The position numbers and the translations under genes were made by a program. Of a DNA stretch of 64,000 nucleotides, positions 35,985 through 47,958 are shown one piece after another. Position 1 is the stretch's first letter. Each line of letters starts with the position of its first letter. The stretch lies in assembly GCA_029747015.1 (NCBI GenBank), contig JAKOGI010001200.1, forward strand, positions 94,501 to 158,500. The letters are read 5' to 3'. The notes beneath the pieces were generated by a model. It was not told where the DNA came from and made no database searches. It was given only the letters and a program-made list of their open reading frames with translations. Source of the stretch: Carnegiea gigantea. Its lineage: Eukaryota; Streptophyta; Magnoliopsida; Caryophyllales; Cactaceae.

Positions 35985-37678
35985 TGTTGAATTAGTATAT
36001 TCAGTTTTGATGACAACAAACCCAAGTGTAAAATGCTCTTAAGTAATGTTGCTCCAAACAAAGTTCTCCAAACAGGCATACACTGTTATTTTCAATATGC
36101 GTCTTAACTTGTTTGCTGAATGTTGAGAACAAGTCTTAAGAACAGGTCTCATACCTTGATGACTCACGCTCAAGTCAAGAACACCACCTCGATGAGTTGA
36201 TTGTGTGTTAAGATCAGTTCCTGAACTCAAGCAATACAAGAACAACCTGACAAACAGGCTAGGTGTTTCAAGGACAATCCAGCAAACAGGCCTTTCTGAA
36301 CTCAAGCGATACAAGAACAACCTGGCAAACAGGTTGGTCTAGGTGGTTGGGGCAGCGTATTCGTCTTGAACAAGATGACTGGATCTACAACAAGATGTCT
36401 TGGGTAATTTAGGTTTTATTTTTTAGACTCTTGTTAATATGCCAATCTTGAAAAGTCTCTAACTAACCACTCTTGAATTGGTTGCGCTATTTGCTTCAGA
36501 ACACCAAGTTTGAACAACCCTGTAAATAGGGTACCTAGGGTGTTTCTGAACTGCAACGGCCAAACCCGGTCACTTTGGAAAACTTATTTTGGTTGGCCAA
36601 AAGCTCTAATATATTTTGATAAAATTCCAAGACAGCAATTTAAGCTGTAGGAAATCTTTTGATATGAAAATCACTTGGGAGATTTGCAAAACTGATTTTG
36701 GAAAATATTTACCAAAACCGAAAATATCTCTCTCTTATCCTTTGGAAAGTGATTAATTCAAAATTCAAGCTGAGATTCTTTTCCAGGTATTTCATGACTA
36801 TTTTTAAGGCGAAAAGATAGTCTTTTATCCTCCAAAATCAAATCCCTATAATATTGGGAAACTCTATCCTCATTGGATCTTTTAACCGTTGGAATTCTTT
36901 GTGCTAAGCAAAAATCTCTCTTTGCTAAGCATAGCTGATTTTATCACTTCTCCTTGTTTTTAACCGTTGGATTTTTTGTTTAAAAACTCAATATTTCACT
37001 CCCATTCATAAGGGAAGAAAAAACGAGAAACATACACAACATACGCAAAAAGGGAGAAGTGCAAAAGTGGTTTTTCTAGTGAGAAGAATTTTTTCGAGCT
37101 ACTCTTGAGAAAAGAAAAACCGAGACAAGTTGTGTTTAAGCTGAGCTTTCAAGATATTGGCATACTAGGACCTCATTGTACCTTACATCTGCTTAAATCA
37201 GAAGCACCCCCGTAAGGTGTTTTGTAACCTTGATCTTGGATCAGAAAAGTGAGTGAGTGGTCCTCAGTCGTGTGGGCTTTGGGCGTGTCCAATCTGGTGA
37301 GATTTGGACGTGGTGTAACCTTTCTTAGAAAAGAAGGTTACGTGGTTGCAAGTTGTAACAAGGTGTGTTACATTTGTAACGTGTGAAGCCCGTTAGTGAA
37401 AGTGGTTAAATCCTACACGAGGTAGGTCGTGGTTTTTCACACCTCAGTTGGGCTAGAGGTGTTTTCCACGGAAAAATTGTGTGTGCTTTATTTCCGCATT
37501 TATCTTGTTGATTTTCGCCTTTGAGCAAATTGAAAACATCTGGTGCAAACAAGTCAGAAGGTTGTTTGTAATTCAAGAACAACCTCTGCAATCAGGAGGG
37601 TGTTTGTCAGTAAGTACGCGAAAATCGAACACCACAATTCACCCCCCCTCTTGTGGGTAAGTACTCCTAAATTCAACA
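35985..37678 (+). repeat. 5' LTR of element F
   Basis: 1694 bp, TGTTGAATT to TTCAACA. The first 600 bp carry several copies of a GAACAACCTG...AACAGG type motif (near 36060, 36142, 36240-36260, 36284, 36313-36330 and 36514-36545). The 3' LTR is almost identical. Confidence 0.95.
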
Positions 37679-37680
37679 AG

Positions 37681-37694
37681 TGGTATCAGAGCAG
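37681..37694 (+). promoter_or_regulatory. Primer-binding site of element F
   Basis: TGGTATCAGAGCAG two bases after the LTR, complementary to the 3' end of initiator tRNA-Met. Confidence 0.93.
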
Positions 37695-37735
37695 GTTCTC
37701 TCACAAAAGGGCTAACACCTTGAGAGATTCTGAAG

Positions 37736-38941
37736 ATGAGTACCCCACAAGGAATCCTTGAAGGGCAATCCATTACTCGGCCACCCTATTTCAACGGCCA
37801 ACATTATAGTTGGTGGAAGAATAGGATGGAGAACTATATTCAGGCAGAAGATTATGAGTTATGGATGCTCATCAAGAACGGGCCCCTTGTTCCCACCAAG
37901 GTGCTTGAAGATGGTAAGAAGGTTCCTAAGGAACCCATAGAGTTTGATGCTGAAGACTATAAGAAAATGGAAAAGAATGCCAAGGCCAAGAAGCTATTAT
38001 ATTTTGGCCTAGGTCCAGATGAATATACACGTATCTCGGAGTGTGAGTCAGCCCAGGAGATATGGAATGCCCTCCAAGTAGCTCATGAAGGAACAAGTCA
38101 AGTCAAACAATCACGTATTGAGCTACTCATGAGGCAATATGAGTTGTTTGATATGGGTGATCGTGAGAACGTGATGGATATGTACACACGCTTCACCCAC
38201 ATAACAAACGAGCTAAAATCCCTAGGAAAATCCTTCACCACAGAAGAGATGGTGAGGAAGATTCTAAGGATTTTGCCTCGATCTTGGGAAGCGAAGGTGA
38301 CAGCCATCCAAGAAGCTAAAGACATGAACAAGATCACCCTCGACGAGTTGATTGACAATCTTCAAACCTATGAACTCAGAAAGAACTCACAACAAAAAGA
38401 GGAGCAGAAGAAGGATCGTGGGCTTGCCTTGAAAGCACAAGAGGATGATGACTCTGACCTTGAGGATGAAGAGATGGCCTTAATGACACGAAAGTTTAAG
38501 AAATTCTTCAAAAAGGTCAAAGAAAACAGCAGAAGAAAGGACTTCAGTAAATCCAGAAACACCCCCCGAGAACAGTTCACAGGGTGTTTTAAATGTGGCA
38601 AACCAGATCACCTTGTGAAAAACTGCCCTCTGCTTCGAGAAGAGCAGGAGTTCGAACAACCCAGAAAACAGGTTCGAAAACAACCTGTGAACACCTCAGG
38701 CAAAAGATTCTCGAAGGCTATGCTTGCTGCCTGGGGAGACTCTTCTGAGGATGAAGGTGAATCTGAAAGTGAAGGAGATGCTGTAGCTCTCATGGCACAA
38801 GGTGACTCAGACTCAGATGATGAATCCACAAACAGCTTGACTGATCTCAAGAACAAGGTACATGGTCTCAATAAAGCAACTCTCGAAAAACTTTTGTATA
38901 CCTTGATGGATACTTGTGCTGAATTGAAACGAGATGTCTGA
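37736..38941 (+). pseudogene. Element F gag (capsid and first zinc knuckle)
   Basis: A 401-codon frame starting at ATG 37736 (MSTPQGILEGQSITRPPYFN), with the copia gag domain including YSWWKNRMENYI and AQEIWNALQVAHEG. A basic linker and the knuckle CFKCGKPDHLVKNC (about residues 283-296) follow, then an acidic Ser/Glu-rich tail. It ends at TGA 38939-38941, but the same frame stays open beyond to 39198 as a coiled-coil-like stretch (LELENEILKNEKLEAEREIL). The TGA therefore probably truncates a longer Gag. The role is RNA packaging in cytoplasmic particles. Confidence 0.85.
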
Positions 38942-39501
38942 GACCTAGAACTAGAAAATGAGATCCTTAAGAATGAGAAACTTGAGGCTGAAAGAGAAAT
39001 TCTAGCTTCACATCAAACCATAAATGACCTTAGGGAGACCTTGATCTTGAACGAAGTAAAATATACCACCAATCAAGCCAAGGCTGAAAAGGAAACCCTT
39101 GAGCTTAAAGAAAAGGTCGAAGTTTTGCTTGCTGAAAACAAGAACCTGTCGACTAAAGCAAAACGCACAGAACACGACCTTGCCATAAACAGGTTGTGAA
39201 CAAGTCCTCACAAGCCCGTGATTGGTTAAACACTCACCACAGTCGAAACAAAAAGGGACTTGGATATAAGCCTAAACGAACCGTTTACCCAATCCATAGA
39301 AAGTATGTGGGATTACCTAAAAACATTGTTTGCTTTTATTGTGGTAAAACTGGTCACTATCAATATTCATGTCCTTCAAGAAGGTATGCCATTGAAAAGA
39401 ATGAAAGGTATGTGAAACAAATCTGGATTAGAAAAGATGAGCTTTATTTGTCTAAAAGAATGGGACCCAAGTGGATCTGGGTTCCCAAAACTAACCCTTG
39501 A
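38942..39501 (+). pseudogene. Element F gag C-terminal part with second zinc knuckle
   Basis: The gag frame continues as a heptad-like coil up to a TGA at 39196-39198. From about 39196 a different frame holds NTHHSRNKKGLGYKPKRTVY, the second knuckle CFYCGKTGHYQYSC, and GPKWIWVPKTNP. The latter is the conserved end of SIRE Gag. A frameshift near 39190 lies within a GAACA/ACAGG motif copy ('acaggttgtgaacaagt'). The segment ends at TGA 39499-39501, in the same frame as the pol that follows. Confidence 0.8.
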
Positions 39502-41412
39502 TTTGTTTTGCAGGCTGAAGTGAGAGAGAACAACCCCACAAACAACCCAGCAAACAGGGTAAGAAACACCCTGGCAAATAGCTCAGAAAATAACCTTGAA
39601 AACAGGCAGCTGTGGTATGTTGATAGTGGGTGTTCGCGGCATATGACTGGAGAAAAATCAAACTTTCTCTCACTTACAGCTTCAACCGGTGGGAGCGTGG
39701 CTTTTGGAAACGGCAAGTCTGGGACAATTGTCGGTATAGGTAGCATTGGTAAAACTCTCTCCCACTCAATTGATAATGTGCACTTAGTTGATGGTTTAAA
39801 GCATAATTTATTAAGTGTGTCCCAACTGTGTGACAAGAACAATCTAGTGGTGTTCTCACGAACACATTGCTTGGTTGTCAATGCCAACACAGGAGACGTT
39901 GTGTTAAAGGGGAAGCGTCATAAAAATGTTTACAAAGTTTGTATTTCCACACTTCTCCAAAACAACCTGACTTGTTTGAGTGCTGTGAATGATGATATAA
40001 TGCTCTGGCACAAGAGACTAGGTCATGCGAGCCTTACTCTTTTAAACAAACTTGTTTCCAAAGACTTGGTTGTTGGACTACCTTCCATCAAGTTTAATGA
40101 TGACAGGGTATGTGAAGCTTGTGCAAAAGGAAAACAAGTCAGATTGTCTTTTAAATCAAAAAGGTGTGTTAGCACTACCCGACCTCTTGAATTATTACAC
40201 ATTGATCTATGTGGTCCTATGAGGATAACAAGTAGAGGTGGGAAGAGGTATGTGCTTGTCATAATGGATGATTACTCTCGATTTACTTGGACCTTGTTCT
40301 TGGCCTCTAAGGATGAAACTTTTGAGAATTTTATTGCCCTTCTCAAAAAGGTTGAAAAGAGAGTAGGACACTCATTGGTTAGCTTGAAGTCTGATCATGG
40401 TACTGAATTTGAAAATGCAAGTTTTACAGAATTTTGTAATACGCATGGTGTTGATCATAACTTCTCGGCCCCAAAAACACCCCAACAGAATGGGGTGGTT
40501 GAGCGCAAAAACCGCACCCTAGAAGACATGACTAGGACAATGCTTATTGCTAGTGGTCTTCCTAGGAACTTTTGGGCAGAAGCTTTGAACACATCATATT
40601 ACACTATGAATAGATGTATGATTAGACCTATTTTGAACAAAACTCCCTATGAACTCTTCAAAGGCAGAAAGCCCAACATTATGCATTTAAGAACATTCGG
40701 TTGTAGGTGTTTTGTGCATAATAATGGGAAGGATGCTTTAGGAAAGTTTGATCCCAGGAGTGATGAGGCAATATTTCTCGGTTATTCCTCTCACAGCAAG
40801 GCATACAAAGTCTTTAACAAAAGAACCTTGTGCGTTGAGGAAAGTGTGCATGTGCTTTTTGATGAATCTAACACTTTGAATAAGAATGGTGCACAGGAAG
40901 AAGAGTTTGAATTAGGTCTTATCCGAAAAGAAGTGTTGCCCCATGAGAGACAAGGTAAGAACACCATGGAGACAACAGGCCCAGAAGTTGTTCCTCAAAA
41001 CGGCAGGCAAGGTGAACACCAAACAGGGGGAAACACCGTTGAACCCTGTTCGGGACCATGTTCTTCAGGAACAGGCTTACAAACAGGTGTAGAAACAGGC
41101 TCAGGAGGTGTTCGTGAGCCTGATTCTCCAAATATTCCGGCTAGAGTAGAGCATGTGTCTGTGGATGCACTTACTCCACGACCATGGAAGCACCATAGTT
41201 CACACCCCCTTGATCAAATTCTGTCTGATATTAATAGTGGAGTGCAAACTAGGTCTAAGCTTAAGAATTTCCGTGCTTTCTATGCTTTTCTCTCTAACAT
41301 TGAGCCAAAGAATGTGAATGAAGCTCTTGCAGATTCAGATTGGGTCACGGCAATGCAAGAAGAGCTCCATCAATTTGAAAGAAACAGAGATGACCTACCT
41401 AATCATTGGAAC
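39502..41412 (+). pseudogene. Element F pol: protease and integrase
   Basis: The frame is open from 39502, directly after the TGA, to 41442 and has no ATG near its start, so it is made as Gag-Pol. Counting from 39508: protease WYVDSGCSRHMTG (Asp39-Ser-Gly), GAG-pre-integrase LWHKRLGHAS (about 166), integrase core LHIDLCGPM (Asp233), SDHGTEFEN (Asp296) and NGVVERKNRTLE (Glu332). All three catalytic residues are present with D-D(35)E spacing. The integrase C-terminal region and a Gly/Thr-rich linker follow. A frameshift with loss of several codons near 41395 cuts it off from RT. Confidence 0.88.
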
Positions 41413-42805
41413 CAAGTGGGTGTTCCGAAACAAACTGGATGAGTCAGGAACAGTCACTAGGAACAAGGCACGGCTGGTTGTTCAAGGGTATAACCAAGAA
41501 GAAGGGATCGATTATGAAGAAACCTTTGCACCAGTTGCTAGAATTGAGGCTATTCGAATCCTAATAGCCTTTGCAGCTCATATGGAAATCAAGCTATATC
41601 AAATGGACGTGAAAAGTGCATTCCTAAACGGATACCTTAAAGAAGAGGTGTATGTCAAACAACCCCCTGGTTTTGAAAACAGTGAATTTTCTAACCATGT
41701 TTTCAAACTTGACAAAGCTCTTTATGGTTTAAAACAAGCTCCTAGAGCTTGGTATGAACGTTTGTCAAGTTTTTTACTTGAAAATAATTTTAGAAGAGGC
41801 AAGGTAGACAATACCTTGTTTCTAAAATCTAAGGGGGAACATTTATTGATTGTCCAAATATATGTTGATGACATTATATTTGGTGCAACTCATCATGATT
41901 TATGCAATGAATTTTCAAATATAATGAGGAGTGAGTTTGAGATGAGCATGATAGGTGACCTTAACTTTTTCTTAGGCTTACAAATCAAGAAAACTCCAAA
42001 CGGCACCATGATCCATCAACAAAAGTGTATCAAGGAGCTACTCAAGCGTTTTGGGATGGAGTCGGCCAAATCCATAGACACTCCTATTTCTCCTTCAACC
42101 AAGTTGGTTATGGATGATAGGAGTCCCTCAGTTGAGGAGAAACTCTATAGGGGCATGATTGGGTCACTCTTATACCTAACCGCTAGTAGACCGGATATTG
42201 TTTTTAGTGTTGGTTTATGTGCCCGTTTTTAGTCTAATCCTAAGGAAACTCATCTTAAAGCTGTTAAACGGATACTAAGATATTTGAAGCATACACCCAA
42301 TTTAGTTTTATGGTATTCTAGAGGTTGCAATTTTGATCTTGTTGGATATGCTGACGCTGACTATGCTGGATTCCTAGTTGATAGAAAGAGTACCTCAGGT
42401 ATGGCTCACTTTCTTGGACCTTGTTTGGTATCTTGGGCTACCAAGAAGCAACATTCAGTTGCCATGTCCATTGCAGAAGCTGAATATGTTGTAGCAGCTT
42501 CATGTTGTGCTCAACTGTTGTGGATAAGACAACAACTTAAGGATTTTTGTGTTGACACTGGATGCATTCATATTTTTTGTGATAACACGAGTGCAATTAA
42601 CATTGCCAAAAATCCATGTCAACATAAAAGAACAAAGAATATTGACATTCGACATCATTTCTTGAGAGATAATGTTGAAAAGGGTTTAATTTCTATGAAT
42701 TTTTGCACAACGGAAAATCAAATTGCTGATATATTCACTAAGGCACTAGCTAGAGATCAATTTGAGAGAAATAGACTGGAACTAGGGTTGGTAAGAACAC
42801 CCTGA
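41395..42805 (+). pseudogene. Element F pol: reverse transcriptase and RNase H
   Basis: In a different frame from the integrase: [55 protein letters not shown] and the active-site box YVDDIIFGA (41861-41887), intact. After [14 protein letters not shown] a TAG (42230-42232) replaces a sense codon, probably CAG by a C-to-T change. The same frame continues as RNase H with YADADYAG, SVAMSIAEAEYVVAA, DNTSAINIAKNP and HHFLRDNVEKG, ending at a TGA just after 42805. Only the upstream frameshift and this TAG break it. Confidence 0.9.
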
Positions 42806-43326
42806 GATACTTGTTTCCAAGACATGAACTAGGTTTGGTAAAAACAACCTCTACACCCTGTTCTCTCCCCTTGTTTGCAAATCTTATTAGCAACTGATGT
42901 GATTTATGTACAATGAGTGCATACACTCGAATTGCGTGCGTTTTTTTTTAATTTATACAAAGAGTGCAGCATAAGGGGATGTACTAAGGATCACTGGAGC
43001 AGCTCTGCCACCCCTAGTACCAATGAGTCAAATCAAGATCAAACGGCGAAGAACAGGCAGGTATCTTGATCGAACGGAAAGAACAGGTACGTCCCTTGGT
43101 TGTTCGATGCATATGGGAATGTGTTTTCTTTAAACCTCCCTCCTTACCAAGGCACACGCCTTTAATGTTCTCACCCGTTGCAAACCTAGAGATCTTTAAA
43201 AGATTTTGGGCGCTCTCTCTCTCTTTAAATGCCCTGTTCTCAGTTCTTCTTTTCACCTGACTTCATCTCGCTCAAAAGCAAACCCTGCAAACAGCCTTAA
43301 ACCCTAATCTCTCTCCTCTAGCAACA

Positions 43327-45205
43327 ATGGCTTCCAACAACACCTCTCACTCAAAAGCCCTGGTTCTTGCGTCCTCAATCCCTGCTCCCCCTCGCCCAAT
43401 CCTGTACAAGCCTTTCAGATTTCTGAAAAGCTTGTTCCTAAAGTCAGTCGGGATAGGGATGGACGATATTCCCTTCAATTGTGGAAGGGAATTGGTGTTT
43501 CTTATGGGGTCAGTTGCATGTCCCATTAAAGTAGAGTCGGAGGGTGCACCATCGGGGCCTCAAGACAAAATCTTGGGAACCCCTGAAGGGTTTAGTGATA
43601 ATTTCGAACCCTGTTCTTTTGGGCTGTTTCCTGAAACAGTGCCAGAAACAGGGAAAGACTCTTTTGACGCTGTGTGTGTGTGGAGGATCTGAATGTCGAT
43701 TTCCGAGAGAATTCAAATGAGACATTAGAGGAGAGTCAGGAGAAGGATTCTCTCCCTGAGGCTGAACTCACTACTCCAGTTGCTCAAACCGGAGAGAAAA
43801 GGAAAAGGGTGAAAATAGTGGCCAGGCGCAGCAGAACGCCAAGAACAAGGCCACAACCAAGGTCTCAGCCCTCTCAAACTCCCTCTTCTCCAAAATCCTC
43901 CAAGCCTTCTCGCAAATCTGCAAGAATAGCTTTTCAATTCGCTCCCCGTATCTCCAAACCCTCTGCTCCAATCATCGAGGAGATTTCCTCTTCTTCTACC
44001 GAGGGGTTCTTGAGTTCTGACTCTGAGAACACCTCTTTCAAACAGGGGACACCGGTGTTCTCCGAGTCCTCTGAAGATCAAGCCCCTCAAAAATCAACCT
44101 CTAAACCTGCTGTAAAGTCCTCTCCTGCAAACTCACCCCTCAAAAGAAAGCCCAGAACAGCTCCCTACCAGACGCTACCACCTCTGTTCCTCCTCCCAAA
44201 CGCCCAAAGAAGTCCACTCCCTCTCCTATGTCTGACAAGCATGCGCAATTGCTTAAGCGCAATGTCGTCAGGGGGAAGGTAGTAAATGTACGTTTTTTCG
44301 AGGAACAGGGTCTGGGGGTGTTCCTGAACAAGTTGCGAGTCCAAGGCTGGCTCGACTTGTTTGCAAACACCCAGTTGGGGTGTTCTGTGCCTGAGTTGGC
44401 TGACTTTTACGCCAACTGCAGTGTCACCAAAGGGGTGGTGACAAGTTTTGTGAATGGGCAAGGCATTAAGGTTGATGCGCCCACACTTGGGAAAATATTG
44501 GGGGTGCCCTCACAAGGCTTTGCTGTGTATGTGAGGGAAGACAAGACTGCCCTGGCAACAGTCAGGCTCCTAGAGGTGTCCCAACGCCTCAGTCAGAAAC
44601 AGGGCCAGAGAACACCCATCTCGGTTAAGAAGGGTGAAATGACCTCCCTGCACCAACTACTGTTTATGTTCACCATCAAGAATATAATTCCGCGAGGTCA
44701 AGGGCGAGACTCAGCAGATGCCCTCGATCAATGTCTGGTGGACCTACTGGATCGGGAGGAACCAATAAACCTCCCTGCAATCATGATTCGCCACATAGGG
44801 CGAATTGCGATCACCACCCGAGCCCATGATCTTGGCTATGGGTTTCTGCTGACAAGGGTGTTTGACCACTTTGGGATAGCGCTCATACGGCGAGTGGTGG
44901 CCCAAAACATTGATGAGATTGGGATTGACACCCTGCTAGGGTGTGGCTATGAGGTTGGCGAAGGGTCAATCTCCAAACAGGGTCGTCGACCACCTCGACC
45001 ACCTGTTTCTGGGCAACCTTCCATCAAGGTTGAGGCTGTTCTTGAGGACAATGCTCGCCTCAAGGATGAGCTCTCCGCCGTCAAGGCTGCTCTTGCTGAG
45101 GAACAAGCCCTCTCCGCCAAACGCCATGAAGATTTGCTTGCCCTTCTCTCCACCCTTGCCCCCAGCATTCCTCCTCTGCAAACGAAACCACCCCCTGCTC
45201 CCTGA
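43327..45205 (+). pseudogene. Element F extra ORF after pol (putative plant transposon protein domain)
   Basis: Three frames join head to tail: 43327-43692 (MASNNTSHSKALVLASSIPA), 43674-44165 (basic, then Ser/Pro-rich linker) and about 44166-45205. The last holds a globular domain, with GLGVFLNKLRVQGWLDLF, LADFYANCSVTKGVV and KILGVPSQGFAVYV, like the 'putative plant transposon protein' family found in many plant elements. It ends with a coiled coil (EDNARLKDELSAVKAALAEE). Two frameshifts (about 43680 and 44165) break it. SIRE elements often carry an ORF here that has been called envelope-like. I see no signal peptide or membrane helix, so an envelope role is not supported. Confidence 0.7.
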
Positions 45206-45525
45206 TTGTCTAGGCTGGTCTCTAGTCTCCTCCTCCTCCTCTCTTAGTTTTGTTGTTTTGGCATTGTACTACTTTTCTTTGCAATGAAATATCTATTTGC
45301 AATGCTTTATATGCTTTTCTTGCAACCGTCCTGTTGTTCTTGCTTTTTAATGATGCCAAAAGGGGGAAGAATAGTGTAACCTATTGACAAAGTATGACGA
45401 ATAAGCCTGACCTTGACTCGATAGGGTGGGTTGACCTCTAACTCCTTGTACCTACGTGGATCCCTATCAGCATTCAATTTTTTTAATATGGACACTTGGT
45501 TTGTCATCATCAAAAAGGGGGAAAT
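45206..45525 (+). other. Element F 3' region and polypurine tract
   Basis: Non-coding, T-rich. A second 'aaaagggggaagaa' lies near 45358-45371. The polypurine tract AAAAAGGGGGAAAT at 45512-45525 touches the LTR start. Confidence 0.75.
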
Positions 45526-47214
45526 TGTTGAATTAGTATATTCAGTTTTGATGACAACAAACCCAAGTGTAAAATGCTCTTAAGTAATGTTGCTCCAAAC
45601 AAAGTTCTCCAAACAGCATACACTGTTATTTTCAATATGCGTCTTAACTTGTTTGCTGAATGTTGAGAACAAGTCTTAAGAACAGGTCTCATACCTTGAT
45701 GACTCACGCTCAAGTCAAGAACACCACCTCGATGAGTTGATTGTGTGTTAAGATCAGTTCCTGAACTCAAGCAATACAAGAACAACCTGGCAAACAGGCT
45801 AGGTGTTTCAAGGACAATCCAGCAAGCAGGCCTTTCTGAACTCAAGCGATACAAGAACAACCTGGCAAACAGGTTGGTCTAGGTGGTTGGGGCAGCGTAT
45901 TCGTCTTGAACAAGATGACTGGATCTACAACAAGATGTCTTGGGTAATTTAGGTTTTATTTTTTAGACTCTTGTTAATATGCCAATCTTGAAAAGTCTCT
46001 AACTAACCACTCTTGAATTGGTTGCGCTATTTGCTTCAGAACACCAAGTTTGAACAACCCTGTAAACAGGGTACCTAGGGTGTTTCTGAACTGCAACGGC
46101 CAAACCCGGTCACTTTGGAAAACTTATTTTGGTTGGCCAAAAGCTCTAATATATTTTGATAAAATTCCAAGACAGCAATTTAAGCTGTAGGAAATCTTTT
46201 GATATGAAAATCACTTGGGAGATTTGCAAAACTGATTTTGAAAAATATTTACCAAAACCGAAAATATTTCTCTCTTATCCTTTGGAAAGTGATTAATTCA
46301 AAATTCAAGCTGAGATTCTTTTCCAGGTATTTCACGGCTATTTTTAAGGCGAAAAGATAGTCTTTTATCCTCCAAAATCAAATCCCTACAATATTGGGAA
46401 ACTCTATCCTCATTGGATCTTTTAGCCGTTGGAATTCTCTGTGCTAAGCAAAAATCTCTCTTTGCTAAATATAGCTGATTTTATCACTTCTCCTTGTTTT
46501 TGACCGTTGGATTTTTTGTTTAAAAACTCAACATTTCACTCCCATTCATAAGAGAAAAAAAACGAGAAACATACACAACATACGCAAAAAGGGAGAAGTG
46601 CAAAAGTGGTTTTTCTAGTGAGAAGAATTTTTCGAGCTACTCTTGAGAAAAGAAAAACCGAGACAAGTTGTGTTTAAGCTGAGCTTTCAAGATATTGGCA
46701 TACTAGGACCTCATTGTACCTTACATCTGCTTAAATCAGAAGCACCCCCGTAAGGTGTTTTGTAACCCTGATCTTGGATCAGAAAAGTGAGTGAGTGGTC
46801 CTCAATCGTGTGGACTTTGGACGTGTCCAATCTGGTGAGATTTGGACGTGGTGTAACCTTTCTTAGAAAAGAAGGTTACGTGGTTGCAAGTTGTAACAAG
46901 GTGTGTTACATTTGTAACGTGTGAAGCCCGTTAGTGAAAGTGGTTAAATCCTACACGAGGTAGGTCGTGGTTTTTCACACCTCAGTTGGGCTAGAGGTGT
47001 TTTCCACGGAAAAATTGTGTGTGCTTTATTTCCGCATTTATCTTGTTGATTTTCGCCTTTGAGCAAATTGAAAACATCTGGTGCAAACAAGTCAGAAGGT
47101 TGTTTGTAATTCAAGAACAACCTCTGCAATCAGGAGGGTGTTTGTCAGTAAGTACGCGAAAATCGAACACCACAATTCACCCCCTTTTATGGGTAAGTAC
47201 TCCTAAATTCAACA
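45526..47214 (+). repeat. 3' LTR of element F
   Basis: 1689 bp, nearly identical to the 5' LTR, with about 20-25 single-base differences and a few small indels (for example 'aacagcatac' against 'aacaggcatac', and a shorter C run near 47180). Followed by ATCAT and the rest of E's LTR. Confidence 0.95.
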
Positions 47215-47219
47215 ATCAT

Positions 47220-47953
47220 CTTAGAGCAGTTAGTTGTTTAATTTAATCATGTATAAGTAGTTTAATTTTTGTCTAGGGATTTAGTAGCTTCTGAAAGTAT
47301 AGTTGAATCATATTTTAATCTACAGAATTGTGCTTACTTTCATGATTGGTTTGATTTCATTCTATCGAGTGGTTATTATGTTGCGAGTAGATTTTTGGCC
47401 AAAGTTTGCTTGCACACTTGAAACAATCGAGTGAAAAATTGAAAGGTGACATTTGGTTGTTAGGTTGCTTGATTAGACTTGACATAACGCCATCTCGAAA
47501 GAGAGATTTGCATGTTAGGACTGCTAGAAAGTAATCGAAGATAATTAACTTGGACTAAGACAAATTAGTTCGAAAGAACGACTTTTGTTTAGTTTAGGCA
47601 AATATGGTTGAGTTCGAAAGAATAAACTAAATTTTTAGAGAGATTACAATTCCTCGAAATTAACCGATTAGAAAAAAGCATATGTTCATCGTTTTGATCC
47701 AATCAACTTTCATAACTATATGGATTCCTAGGCGTTTTCTCTTTAATTGATTTAAAAATTAGTGAACTAGAAGCTGTTAAATTAAAACCCGTTGAATTAG
47801 TTATAATTATTTCCTTATCTTCGTATTTTTATCAACTTAAAGTTTTGATTCACTTAGCATATCTTGAAAGAATATAGCCCAATAGATCAGCCTAGTCTCG
47901 GTGGGATCGACTTTGATTTGCTACAATGCCACCGTGCGCTTGTAGGCCTATCA
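47220..47953 (+). repeat. 3' LTR of element E, right part
   Basis: It continues E's LTR from the F insertion point to GGCCTATCA, followed by the GTTAC target duplication (47954-47958). It matches 31600-32336 with scattered differences. Confidence 0.9.
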
Positions 47954-47958
47954 GTTAC

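Larger units (their letters stand above)
35985..47214 (+). mobile_element. Element F: SIRE-type Ty1/copia retrotransposon with extra 3' ORF
   Basis: LTRs of 1694 and 1689 bp start TGTTGAATTAGTATATTC and end AATTCAACA. The duplication ATCAT flanks it at 35980-35984 and 47215-47219. The internal region has a tRNA-Met primer site, gag with two zinc knuckles, protease, integrase, RT and RNase H in copia order, then an extra ORF, then a polypurine tract. Size (11.2 kb), long LTRs and the extra ORF after pol match the SIRE/Maximus lineage. LTRs differ by about 20-25 changes (roughly 1.3%), so it is the youngest element here. Pol nevertheless carries a frameshift and an in-frame stop. Confidence 0.93.
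31034..47953 (+). mobile_element. Element E: LTR retrotransposon without visible pol (LARD-like)
   Basis: LTRs start TGATAAGTGCTTAAC and end GGCCTATCA. They are flanked by GTTAC at 31029-31033 and 47954-47958. The 5' LTR is 31034-32336. The 3' LTR is 35403-35984 plus 47220-47953, split by element F. The internal region is only 3.07 kb, with no protease, RT or integrase. Without F the element is about 5.7 kb. The sequence after the 5' LTR (TTTTTTGGCACCGTATTGGG) resembles the start of gypsy internal regions, so a gypsy-related non-autonomous element is likely. LTRs differ by about 8-10% by eye. Confidence 0.88.

Noticed and set aside
39444..39890. 148-codon minus-strand frame and similar antisense frames in F
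   Set aside because: Shadows of gag and pol coding sequence.
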